Of a DNA stretch of 64,000 nt, positions 56,793 to 64,000 are shown in pieces. The DNA is from Sinorhizobium meliloti 4H41. GTDB lineage: Bacteria > Pseudomonadota > Alphaproteobacteria > Rhizobiales > Rhizobiaceae. Numbering within the stretch: the first letter of the stretch is position 1; each line of letters starts with the position of its first letter. The DNA is taken from positions 758,735 through 822,734 of the forward strand of contig NZ_AQWP01000001.1 of the NCBI RefSeq assembly GCF_000375585.1. Reading direction: 5' to 3'. Made by a program: the position numbers and the translations under genes. The notes under the pieces were generated by a model. The model had not been told where the DNA came from, did no database searches, and saw nothing but the letters and a program-made list of their open reading frames with translations.

Positions 56793-59705
56793 TCACGCCC
56801 GCTTCATCAGCGGAAATCGCTCCTTCAGGAGCCTCAGGATCGATTCCGATCCCACCGGCGGACCGAACAGGAAGCTCTGACCGTAGTCGCAGCCCATCTG
56901 CGCGAGCTGGATCGCATCCTCCTCGGATTCGATTCCCTCCGCGACCACCCGCATGTCGAGCTCGCGCGCCATCGTGATCACCGAGCGCAGGATGACCGCG
57001 CGCTTGTCGCTTGGATCGCGGACCAGCGCCTTGTCGATCTTGATCGTGTCGAAAGGGAAGCGGGTGAGATAGGAGAGCGACGAGTGGCCGGTGCCGAAAT
57101 CGTCGAGCGCCAGCCGCAGCCCGGCTTCGCGGAGCTTTTCAAGCACGAGCCTGGCCTGCTCGGGGTTCTCCATGACAAGCGATTCCGTCAGTTCCATTTT
57201 GATCTGCGCCGGATCGCAGCGGCTCTTGCTGAGAATCGCGCGCATGTCGTCATAGAGTTCGTTGTTCAGAAGCTGCGCGCTCGACAGGTTGATCGAGATG
57301 AAGATCGGCAGGTCGCCGGTCTGCGCCTGCCACTCGGCAAGATCGCTCGTGGCCTTGTCGAAGGCGAACAGACCCAGCTGGTTTATCAGGTCGGAATTCT
57401 CCGCGATGGGGATGAATTCAGTCGGCGAGATATTTCCGCGCTTCGGATGGTCCCAGCGCATGAGCGCTTCGAAGCCGGCGATTTCGGCATCGCTGAGGCG
57501 GACGATGGGCTGGTATACGAGGGAAACCTCCTTGCGTTCCATGGCGCGTTTCAGGTCGGCTTCGAGCTGTAGGCGGTCCGAGCCGGAGGTCCGGAAAGCC
57601 GGACGGAACGGTTCGACCCGGTTGCCGCCCGCCTTCTTGGCGCGGAACATCGCAAGCTCGGCATCGTCGAGCAGTCCAGCAGCGCTCTGCTCCTGATCGA
57701 GCCATGAGACGAGGCCGATCGAAGCGGTCAGGTTGATCTCCCGATTTCCGTAGTTGAGCGGGACCATGATCGCCTTGCTGACCGCATCGGCGAAGTCGGC
57801 GATCTTGGGCGGATCGCGTTCGGACATGAGGATCAAGCCGAACTGGTCGCCACCGAGACGCGCGAGCGTGTCCTGCGGGCGCAGAAGCCTGCGCAGGCGG
57901 CGCGTCAGCGCGATGAGGACGTTGTCGCCGGCGGCGATCCCGAGCATGTCGTTGACCTGCTTGTAGCGGTCGATGTCGATGGCAAGCACGGTCGGGCGTA
58001 TCGAGTTGCTGCCGTCGCCCATCAGGAGGATCGCCTGCAGGCGATCGAGAAAGACCTGTCTGTTCGGCAGGCCGGTCAGATTGTCCAGAAGCGCGTTGTG
58101 CAGGAGCCGCTCGACCGAATTGCGCTGTTCGGTGATGTCGTTGATGGTTCCGACGCATCGGATGATTTCGCCATTGGCGCCGAGCACCGGGCGCGCCCGG
58201 ATCGAGAGCCAATGATAGTGGCCATCCTCGGCGCGCACGCGGAATTCATGGTTGAGCCGCCCGCGGCGATGCTCGAGCAGGACGTCGAGCGTTGCGCGGA
58301 AACGGTCGCGGTCGTCGGGGTGCAGCCGCGGCACCCAATTGCGCACCGGACCGTTCATCGTTCCGAGCGAAAGCCCGAGTTGGTGCGAGATATCGGGAAT
58401 GGTAACGACCCGGTCGCGCGCCACGTCCCAGTCCCAGACGGTATCGCCTGATCCCGTGAGTGCCAGCGCCTGGCGCTCGAGATCGGAGAACAGGCCGAGC
58501 TGATAGGCCCCGCCGGAAAAGGCGTGCTGCATGACGGTGAAGCCGATCAGAAGCACGATGAGCACGAGGCCGCCGCCGAGTGCCGGCTGCACGATGTCGT
58601 TGGCGAGTTGACCGGTCACCGCGAGCCAGGCGCCGAACAGCCACACAAGGATCAACAGCCAGGCGGGAACGAGAAGGATCGCGCGGTCATAACGGTTGAA
58701 GCCCAGATAGGCGATCAGCACGATGCCGACGGTTGCCGTCAGCGCGAAGGACAGGCGGGCGATGCCGGAGGCGATCGCCGGATCGTAGACGGCGACGCCG
58801 AAGAGCAGCCCGAGGCCGAGAATCCATGCGAGCGTCGCGTAGCCGAGATGCTGATGCCAGCGATTGAGATTGAGATAGGTGAACAGGAAGACCACGAGAC
58901 CGGCTGCGAGGAACACCTCCGTGCCCGCTCGCCATATGCGCTCGTCGTCGGCAGTCACGGCGATGAGCTTCGAAAGGAAGCCGAAATCGACGCAGATATA
59001 GGCAAGCACGGCCCAGGCGAGCGCGGCGGTAGCCGGCAGCATCGACGTGCCCTTGACGACGAAAAGGATCGTCAGGAACACCGCGAGCAGCCCGGCAATG
59101 CCGAGCACGATACCGCGGTAAAGGGTGAAGGCGTTGACGGTATCCTTGTAGGCGTCCGGCTGCCAAAGATAGATCTGTGGTAGCTCCGGCGTGGTGAGTT
59201 CGGCAACGAAAGTGATGACCGCACCCGGATTGAGCGTGATCCGGAAGACATCCGCTTCTTCGCTCGGTTGCCGGTCCAGCGCAAAACCCTCGCTCGGCGT
59301 GATCGAGAGTATTCGCTGCGAGCCGAGGTCGGGCCAGAAGAGTTTCGAATTCACGAGCCGGAAATGCGGTGCGACGATAACGCGTTCGAGCTGCTCTTCC
59401 GAAACATTTGCGAGCGCGAATACGGCCCAGTCGCCCTGGTGGTTTTCCGTGCTGGAACGCACTTCGATGCGTCTGACGATGCCGTCCGTGCCGGGGGCGG
59501 TCGAAACCTGAAAGGCATCGCCTCTGCCGCTGTAGATCTCCGTCGTGGCGGTAAGGTCGAGCGCCGTGTCCTCGCGCGAGATCTTCACCGGCTCGAGCGC
59601 ATGCGCAACGCCGCCGCCAAGACCAAGGGCGAAAACGACGAATGCGACCAGAAACGCCGCCAGCCTTGCGGCTGGCCATGCGAGCGGCTTACGGGTCAGG
59701 GGCAT
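56793..59705 (-). CDS. Membrane GGDEF/EAL c-di-GMP protein (degenerate GGDQF)
   Basis: A 970-residue protein: signal (about 1-36), periplasmic sensing region (about 37-190), about seven membrane helices (about 195-395), a PAS domain (about 410-528, WDWDVARDRVV ... INDITEQRN), GGDEF (about 535-700) and EAL (about 720-960). The cyclase motif is LGGDQFGL at 618-622, with Gln for the conserved Glu, so cyclase activity is doubtful. The EAL domain keeps E746, N806, E838, D868, D869, K889 and E923, and should hydrolyse c-di-GMP. Its ATG overlaps the stop of the RimJ-type gene as TGATG, so the two are coupled. Confidence 0.92.
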   Translation of the reverse strand: MPLTRKPLAWPAARLAAFLVAFVVFALGLGGGVAHALEPVKISREDTALDLTATTEIYSGRGDAFQVSTAPGTDGIVRRIEVRSSTENHQGDWAVFALANVSEEQLERVIVAPHFRLVNSKLFWPDLGSQRILSITPSEGFALDRQPSEEADVFRITLNPGAVITFVAELTTPELPQIYLWQPDAYKDTVNAFTLYRGIVLGIAGLLAVFLTILFVVKGTSMLPATAALAWAVLAYICVDFGFLSKLIAVTADDERIWRAGTEVFLAAGLVVFLFTYLNLNRWHQHLGYATLAWILGLGLLFGVAVYDPAIASGIARLSFALTATVGIVLIAYLGFNRYDRAILLVPAWLLILVWLFGAWLAVTGQLANDIVQPALGGGLVLIVLLIGFTVMQHAFSGGAYQLGLFSDLERQALALTGSGDTVWDWDVARDRVVTIPDISHQLGLSLGTMNGPVRNWVPRLHPDDRDRFRATLDVLLEHRRGRLNHEFRVRAEDGHYHWLSIRARPVLGANGEIIRCVGTINDITEQRNSVERLLHNALLDNLTGLPNRQVFLDRLQAILLMGDGSNSIRPTVLAIDIDRYKQVNDMLGIAAGDNVLIALTRRLRRLLRPQDTLARLGGDQFGLILMSERDPPKIADFADAVSKAIMVPLNYGNREINLTASIGLVSWLDQEQSAAGLLDDAELAMFRAKKAGGNRVEPFRPAFRTSGSDRLQLEADLKRAMERKEVSLVYQPIVRLSDAEIAGFEALMRWDHPKRGNISPTEFIPIAENSDLINQLGLFAFDKATSDLAEWQAQTGDLPIFISINLSSAQLLNNELYDDMRAILSKSRCDPAQIKMELTESLVMENPEQARLVLEKLREAGLRLALDDFGTGHSSLSYLTRFPFDTIKIDKALVRDPSDKRAVILRSVITMARELDMRVVAEGIESEEDAIQLAQMGCDYGQSFLFGPPVGSESILRLLKERFPLMKRA

Positions 59706-60316
59706 CAAAGGGGCAAATTCCTGTTGGGTACGGCATCGACGGAGAGGAGCGAAAACATCAAATGGTCCCGCCACTGCCCGTTTATCTTCAAATACTGTCT
59801 CAAATAGCCTTCACGCTCAAAGCCGGCCTTTTCAAGGAGCCGGATGCTCCGTGCGTTTTCTGGAATACAGGCTGCTTCGATACGGTGCAACTCGAGCCCC
59901 GTGAAGATGTAGGGGATCGTCAGCTTCAAGGCCTCGTACATATGACCCTGTCCGGCATGTTTCTGGCCCATCCAGTAGCCGATCATGCAGTTCTGCGCAG
60001 CACCGCGGCGGATATGACCGATGGTGAGACCGCCAAGCAGCGTTTCGTCCGGCCTGTGGAAGAGGAAGAGCGGTACGGCCTGACCGGACGCGAATTCCTG
60101 CTCGTTGCGATTGACGCGGCTGCGAAAGGCGCCTTCGGTCATTTCGTCGGCGCGCCAGGTAGGCTCCCACGGCTCCAGGAAGGCGCGGCTTTCGCTGCGC
60201 AACCGATACCATTGCCGGTAGTCGGCGTAGCGGGGGAGGCGGAGCAGGTAATGCTGGCTGGCGATCTCGACCGTATCCGGCTGCCGCGAAAGGAACCGAA
60301 AAACCGATCTTGTCAT
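59705..60316 (-). CDS. GNAT acetyltransferase, RimJ type
   Basis: A 203-residue GCN5-related N-acetyltransferase. The acetyl-CoA loop is GYWMGQKHAGQGHMYEALKL, and the later ACIPENARSIRLLEKAGFEREGYLRQYLKING is the conserved RimJ/RimL block; RimJ acetylates the N-terminus of ribosomal protein S5. The specific target here is inferred. It is the upstream partner of the GGDEF/EAL gene (TGATG overlap) and follows the M16 peptidase gene after a 270-bp gap. Confidence 0.88.
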   Translation of the reverse strand: MTRSVFRFLSRQPDTVEIASQHYLLRLPRYADYRQWYRLRSESRAFLEPWEPTWRADEMTEGAFRSRVNRNEQEFASGQAVPLFLFHRPDETLLGGLTIGHIRRGAAQNCMIGYWMGQKHAGQGHMYEALKLTIPYIFTGLELHRIEAACIPENARSIRLLEKAGFEREGYLRQYLKINGQWRDHLMFSLLSVDAVPNRNLPL

Positions 60317-60431
60317 CTATGCCTCCAGGCCAATACCGCGTCGGCGCCGCCGCAGTTCGGTCGAACCGAATGCATGTCGCCCAGACAATATGCGGCGGTT
60401 GGGACGACCTGCACGAGAACAATGCCCTAAT

Positions 60432-60465
60432 GCGCGTCGGATGAGTCCGATCGAACGCGACGCGC
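60432..60465. other. Hairpin in M16-RimJ intergenic region
   Basis: GCGCGTCG (60432-60439) pairs with CGACGCGC (60458-60465) with a smaller GGAT/GTCC-type interior. The stretch 60317-60586 has no gene; this hairpin and a T-poor flank may be a weak terminator for the M16 gene or a leader structure for rimJ. Nothing else was recognised in the gap. Confidence 0.4.
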
Positions 60466-60586
60466 TTCAGGGCACTGTCTCAATGCGCAACGTTGCACAA
60501 GTTTACGCCCAAATCGAATCCGATTTTAAGAATTGTACAAGGAAAACGAGGACGTTGAAGGAAGGCATGCGACCGGCAACGACCGG

Positions 60587-61888
60587 TCAGCTCGCCGCAG
60601 CATGGATAGCGTCCGCCTTAGCGGTCAGCGAGGCCAATATGTCGTTCAGGGGAGCGAGCTGCCCGAGCGGCCCGATGGCCGACAACGTCGGAACCGTGTC
60701 GAAGAACAGGCGGCCGGCCAGGTCGGTCAGGCGCTCGATGGTGATGCCCGACAGGCGTTCCATCAGTTCCTCATTAGGAATGGGCCGGCCGTACAGCATC
60801 ATCTGCCGTGCGATTTGTCCCGCACGCGCGGCCGGGCTTTCCTGGCCCATCAGCAATTGCGCCCGGATCTGTGCGCGGGCACGCTCGATCTCCTGCTGAT
60901 CGATGCTCAAGGACGACTTGCGCAATTCATCGACGATCACCGGCATCAATTCCGGCAGGTTTTCTCCGCCCGTTGCCGCATGCACGCCGAAGATGCCGGT
61001 ATCGGAAAAGCCCCAATGGAAGGCGTAGACCGAATAACAGAGGCCTCTATGTTCGCGCACTTCCTGGAACAGGCGGGAAGACATGCCTCCGCCGAGGATG
61101 TTGGCAAGGATCTGCGAACAATAGAAATCACGCGCGTGATAGGCCTTGCCTTCGAAGCCGAGCAGAACCTGCGCGTCCATCAGGTCGCGGCTCTCGCGGC
61201 TGTCGCCGCCGGTGTAGCGCGCGGTCTCGATGACGGGAGCGCAAACGGGTTCGGCGGGCAGGGAGGCGAAACGCTCCTCCACCTGGCGCACGATGGTGTC
61301 GTGATCCACGGCGCCGGCGGCAACGATGAAGGTGCGGTCGGTCGTATAGTTGCGGCCGAGATACTGCCGGATCTGATCCGCGCTGAAGGACATCACCGTT
61401 TCCGGCGTGCCGAGAATCGGCCTGCCGACCGTCTGGCCGCGATAGGCGGTCTCGGCAAAGCGATCGAAGACGACGTCGTCCGGCGTGTCGTCCGCCGCGC
61501 CGATCTCCTGCAGGATGACCTGCTTCTCGCGACGGAGCTCGTCCGCCTCGAAGGTCGATTCCGTCAGAATGTCAGCGAGGATATCGACCGCCAGCGGCAG
61601 ATGGTCCTTGAGCACGCGGGCATAGTAGGAAGTCGTTTCCGTCGAAGTTGCGGCGTTGACCTCGCCGCCCACATTCTCGATTTCCTCGGCGATCTGGCGG
61701 GCGCTGCGCCGCCTCGTGCCCTTGAAAGCCATGTGCTCCAGGAGATGCGCAATTCCGTGTTCATTCACGGTTTCGTTGCGCGAACCGGACTTGATCCAGA
61801 CTCCGAGCGCCACGCTTTCCAGATGCGGCATTCGCTCGGTAACCACCGTCAGCCCGGAAGGGAGCCGGGTGCACTCAACTTTCATCAT
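60587..61888 (-). CDS. M16 family processing peptidase
   Basis: A 433-residue zinc peptidase of the pitrilysin family, similar to the beta subunit of mitochondrial processing peptidase. The inverted zinc motif H48-L-L-E51-H52 (GIAHLLEHMAFKGTRRRSA) is intact and the third ligand Glu is expected in EEIENVGGEVNAATSTE. It lies 15 bp downstream of thrC on the same strand; the thrC-M16-rimJ-type order is widespread in Rhizobiales. Confidence 0.92.
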   Translation of the reverse strand: MMKVECTRLPSGLTVVTERMPHLESVALGVWIKSGSRNETVNEHGIAHLLEHMAFKGTRRRSARQIAEEIENVGGEVNAATSTETTSYYARVLKDHLPLAVDILADILTESTFEADELRREKQVILQEIGAADDTPDDVVFDRFAETAYRGQTVGRPILGTPETVMSFSADQIRQYLGRNYTTDRTFIVAAGAVDHDTIVRQVEERFASLPAEPVCAPVIETARYTGGDSRESRDLMDAQVLLGFEGKAYHARDFYCSQILANILGGGMSSRLFQEVREHRGLCYSVYAFHWGFSDTGIFGVHAATGGENLPELMPVIVDELRKSSLSIDQQEIERARAQIRAQLLMGQESPAARAGQIARQMMLYGRPIPNEELMERLSGITIERLTDLAGRLFFDTVPTLSAIGPLGQLAPLNDILASLTAKADAIHAAAS

Positions 61889-61903
61889 CCGTGATCTTTC
61901 GCT

Positions 61904-63304
61904 CTATTCCCGAACGCGGGTACGCTCGCCGATGAAGGTTTCGACGCTCTTGAGCTCCGGATCCAGGATGTCGAAACGCTCCGCCCTAGTCATGAGATCA
62001 GCAAGCCACGTCGGAAGCGCGGGGTCAATACCACTTGCCGATTTTACTGCGGCGGGGAATTTTGCCGGATGGGCAGTCGCAAGGGTGACCATCGGGGCGG
62101 AGTTCTTCTCGTGCTTGGCTGCCACGAAAACGCCGATTGCCGTATGCGGATCAAGGAGATAGCCGGTTTCGTCGAAGGTCTTGCGGATCGTCTTCGCCAC
62201 ATCTTTCTCCGAGGCGCGGCCCGCGCGAAATTCCTTGCGGATTTTTTTCAGCGCTGCGTCGCCGAGCGTGAACGAGCCGGATTGCCTGAGGCTCGCCATG
62301 GCTGCGCGGACTTCCGCCGGATCGCGCTCGTTCGCCTCGAAGATGAGCCTTTCGAAGTTCGACGAGATCTGGATGTCCATCGAAGGCGAGGTCGTCGCCT
62401 TGACGTCGCGCATCTCGTAGCGGCCGTTCTTCAGGGTGCGCGCCAGAATGTCGTTTTCGTTGGTGGCGATGATCAGCTTGTCGATCGGCAGACCCATGCG
62501 CTTGGCGACGTAGCCTGCGAAAATATCGCCGAAATTGCCGGTCGGCACGGTGAAGGAGATCTTCCGGTCGGGCGCGCCGAGAGCGACCGCCGTCGTAAAG
62601 TAGTAGACGATCTGAGCCATGATACGCGCCCAGTTGATCGAATTGACGCCGGAAAGCTTCACGCGGTCGCGGAAGGCCTGGTCGTTGAACATGGCTTTGA
62701 CCAGGTTCTGGCAATCGTCGAAATTGCCCTTCACGGCGACCGCGTGCACGTTCGATGCCGTGGACGTGGTCATCTGTCTTTGCTGCACGGGCGACACTTT
62801 GCCCTGCGGAAAGAGGATGAAGATATCGGTGCGATCGCGGCCGGCGAAGGCGTCGATCGCGGCGCCGCCGGTATCGCCGGAAGTCGCTCCCACGATCGTC
62901 GCCCGCTCACCCCGTTCGGCAAGGACATAGTCCATCAGCCGGGCGAGCAACTGCATGGCGACGTCCTTGAAGGCGAGCGTCGAACCGTGAAAGAGCTCCA
63001 TCACGAAAGCGTTCGGTCCGGTCTGGACGAGGGGTGCTACGGCCGGATGACGGAAAGTGGCGTAGGCCTCGTCGATCATCTCGCGGAACTTGGCCGCCGG
63101 GATTTCGCCATTGGTGAAGGGTTCGAGAACGGTGAAGGCGATCTCCTGATAGGATTTGCCGCGCAGCGCCCGGATCTCTTTTTTCGAGAGCGCCGGCCAT
63201 TCCTTCGGCAGGTAAAGTCCGCCGTCGCGGGCAAGTCCCGCCAGAAGAGCATCGCAAAAACCGAGAGAGGCCGCTTCTCCCCGTGTTGAAATATACTTCA
63301 CCAT
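61904..63304 (-). CDS. thrC: Threonine synthase
   Basis: A 466-residue PLP enzyme that converts O-phosphohomoserine to threonine. The PLP Lys lies in STLAFKDVAMQLLARL; other motifs are GATSGDTGGAAIDAFAGRD (phosphate loop), VHAVAVKGNFDDCQNLVKAMF and VPTGNFGDIFAGYVAKRMGLP. It is of the long type II family. It would use the product of ThrB (52825), encoded 8 kb away. The ATG at 63304 (MVKYISTRG) is the family start. Confidence 0.96.
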   Translation of the reverse strand: MVKYISTRGEAASLGFCDALLAGLARDGGLYLPKEWPALSKKEIRALRGKSYQEIAFTVLEPFTNGEIPAAKFREMIDEAYATFRHPAVAPLVQTGPNAFVMELFHGSTLAFKDVAMQLLARLMDYVLAERGERATIVGATSGDTGGAAIDAFAGRDRTDIFILFPQGKVSPVQQRQMTTSTASNVHAVAVKGNFDDCQNLVKAMFNDQAFRDRVKLSGVNSINWARIMAQIVYYFTTAVALGAPDRKISFTVPTGNFGDIFAGYVAKRMGLPIDKLIIATNENDILARTLKNGRYEMRDVKATTSPSMDIQISSNFERLIFEANERDPAEVRAAMASLRQSGSFTLGDAALKKIRKEFRAGRASEKDVAKTIRKTFDETGYLLDPHTAIGVFVAAKHEKNSAPMVTLATAHPAKFPAAVKSASGIDPALPTWLADLMTRAERFDILDPELKSVETFIGERTRVRE

Positions 63305-63653
63305 CGTCTTCCTTCGTCGTTTGCGCGTCTGAATGAGACGCGCGGCGCTGCAGGCGCTTTTGCGTCAGTCCCTGGCAAATCGCGCGGCCATTCTTGTCAC
63401 CGTGGCAATTTCACGTCGGTTTCGGAAATTTCGGTTGGGGAGCGTGGACCGGTCGATTTTTGATTTCGCCGCTGATATAGACGATGCCCGAAGGTCAAGA
63501 AAGGCCTCCAGCCGTTTTCGGCCCTGAGCTCGAGTTGACCCGAGGCGGTCTCGAGCTCTCGCCCGTTGAAGCCGGCCGCGGCGAGTTTGGCTTTGTTATA
63601 AGCCGAAATCATCGCGGTTTGGGAGTTCGTCCGTTCAGTAGAGGTTGTGCAAC
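63305..63653. other. Divergent intergenic region upstream of thrC
   Basis: 349 bp between thrC (minus) and the lipoprotein gene (plus). It holds a hairpin GCGCGTCT-GAATG-AGACGCGC (63323-63343) followed by GGCGCTGCAG, related to the repeats at 118-147 and 42717-42759. A minus-strand open frame at 63397-63612 is discussed separately. Both promoters must lie here. Confidence 0.45.
63397..63612 (-). CDS. Possible small hypothetical protein
   Basis: A 71-codon frame (MISAYNKAKLAAAGFNGREL...). The first 43 codons show G/C-rich third positions as in real genes here, but the rest does not, and there is no convincing ribosome-binding site before the ATG. I do not recognise a family. It may be a chance frame or a decayed gene; listed because its start and composition are better than those of other short frames. 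Confidence 0.25.
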   Translation of the reverse strand: MISAYNKAKLAAAGFNGRELETASGQLELRAENGWRPFLTFGHRLYQRRNQKSTGPRSPTEISETDVKLPR

Positions 63654-64000
63654 GTGTCTGGCAAAGTATTTCGCCGTGTTCTCGCAGTATCCCTTCTTTT
63701 GGCCGCTGCCGGCTGTAACAAGACGCAATCGGGCGGCGCCATCGACGCCGGCGGAAGCGCGACGGCGCCGACGCCTGCGGTGATCCAGGCGGCCTGCCCG
63801 CCGATCAGCCTCCGCGACGGTACCTCCTCCTACCGCACCTATGCAAAGGGTGCCAAGGACGATCCGAGCAAGATTGTCTATCAGGCCTCGCTTGCCGATA
63901 CGACGCGCCAATGCGTGCAGAGCCCGGACAAGCTGACGATGACGGTCGTGGTGCAGGGTCGCGTGGTCGCCGGTCCCGCCGGCGGGCCGGGCAGGGTGAC
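63654..64000 (+). CDS. Putative lipoprotein, cut by window end
   Basis: The first 115 codons of a gene that continues past 64000. The N-terminus VSGKVFRRVLAVSLLLAAAGCNKTQ has a signal peptide with lipobox AAGC, giving a lipid-anchored Cys21. After a Gly/Ala/Pro-rich linker comes PAVIQAACPPISLRDGTSSYRTYAKGAKDDPSKIVYQASLADTTRQC, with two cysteines, reminiscent of small rhizobial outer-membrane lipoproteins of unknown role. The start is a GTG at 63654 with AGAGG upstream. Divergent from thrC. Confidence 0.8.
   Translation, partial: MSGKVFRRVLAVSLLLAAAGCNKTQSGGAIDAGGSATAPTPAVIQAACPPISLRDGTSSYRTYAKGAKDDPSKIVYQASLADTTRQCVQSPDKLTMTVVVQGRVVAGPAGGPGRV

Overview
The window looks like a stretch of an alphaproteobacterial chromosome from the Rhizobiales, most probably Sinorhizobium (Ensifer). 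The reasons are the high G+C coding sequence, rhizobial families (BA14K, IalB, DUF6101, DUF1217, DUF1344), a cta oxidase locus followed by surf1-ispH-thrB-rnhA, a bioMNY biotin transporter, an McpU-type chemoreceptor next to the rlmD-tlyA-dxs genes, and composite palindromic repeats of the kind scattered through rhizobial intergenic DNA. Almost all of it is core chromosome; the only mobile-element trace is a short IS5-type transposase tail near position 240. I saw no tRNA, rRNA, CRISPR array, prophage or replication origin.

Layout. 1-3012: repeat plus transposase remnant, a MipA/OmpV porin-like protein, ubiA and a DUF6101 gene. 3384-8863: a long DUF1217 repeat protein, an FAD-linked 2-hydroxyacid dehydrogenase paired with sua5, and a hypothetical gene. 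9195-11841: a cobalamin riboswitch followed by gbcA-gbcB-like glycine betaine oxygenase and reductase genes. 11843-18664: GH25 lysozyme, BA14K protein, acyl-CoA dehydrogenase and enoyl-CoA hydratase pair, and an McpU-like chemoreceptor. 18746-25238 (minus): a run of HDAC-like, xseB, pirin, dxs, tlyA and rlmD genes. 25301-31224: an enoyl reductase-like gene and a thioesterase start back-to-back, then a minus-strand operon bioM-bioN-bioY-acyl-CoA ligase-thiolase. 31357-41169: YcaQ-like glycosylase, tldD, a PBP-type carboxypeptidase with a SPOR domain, polysaccharide deacetylase, pdxH, a lipoprotein, a DnaJ-like protein, fabI, a phosphatase and a DUF1344 protein.

41611-54263: aroC, ribB (with a decayed GTP cyclohydrolase II half), ialB, then the cytochrome aa3 oxidase cluster ctaC-ctaD-ctaB-coxF-ctaG-ctaE, a decayed L,D-transpeptidase fragment, a DUF983 gene, surf1, ispH, thrB and rnhA. 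ctaC carries a perfect FNR/FixK-type box directly before its ribosome-binding site, suggesting that this low-affinity oxidase is shut down under microaerobic conditions. 54471-64000: peroxiredoxin, a DsbD-alpha-like protein, YqgE, a GGDEF/EAL protein translationally coupled to a RimJ-type acetyltransferase, an M16 peptidase, thrC, and a lipoprotein gene cut by the window end.

The most interesting points are the B12 riboswitch in front of a betaine demethylation module, the biotin importer in one apparent operon with a CoA ligase and a thiolase that lacks one catalytic cysteine, the FixK box on ctaC, and the degenerate catalytic motifs in the GGDEF and RibA-like domains. All functional statements come from reading the sequence and from general knowledge of the families; no database search was run.
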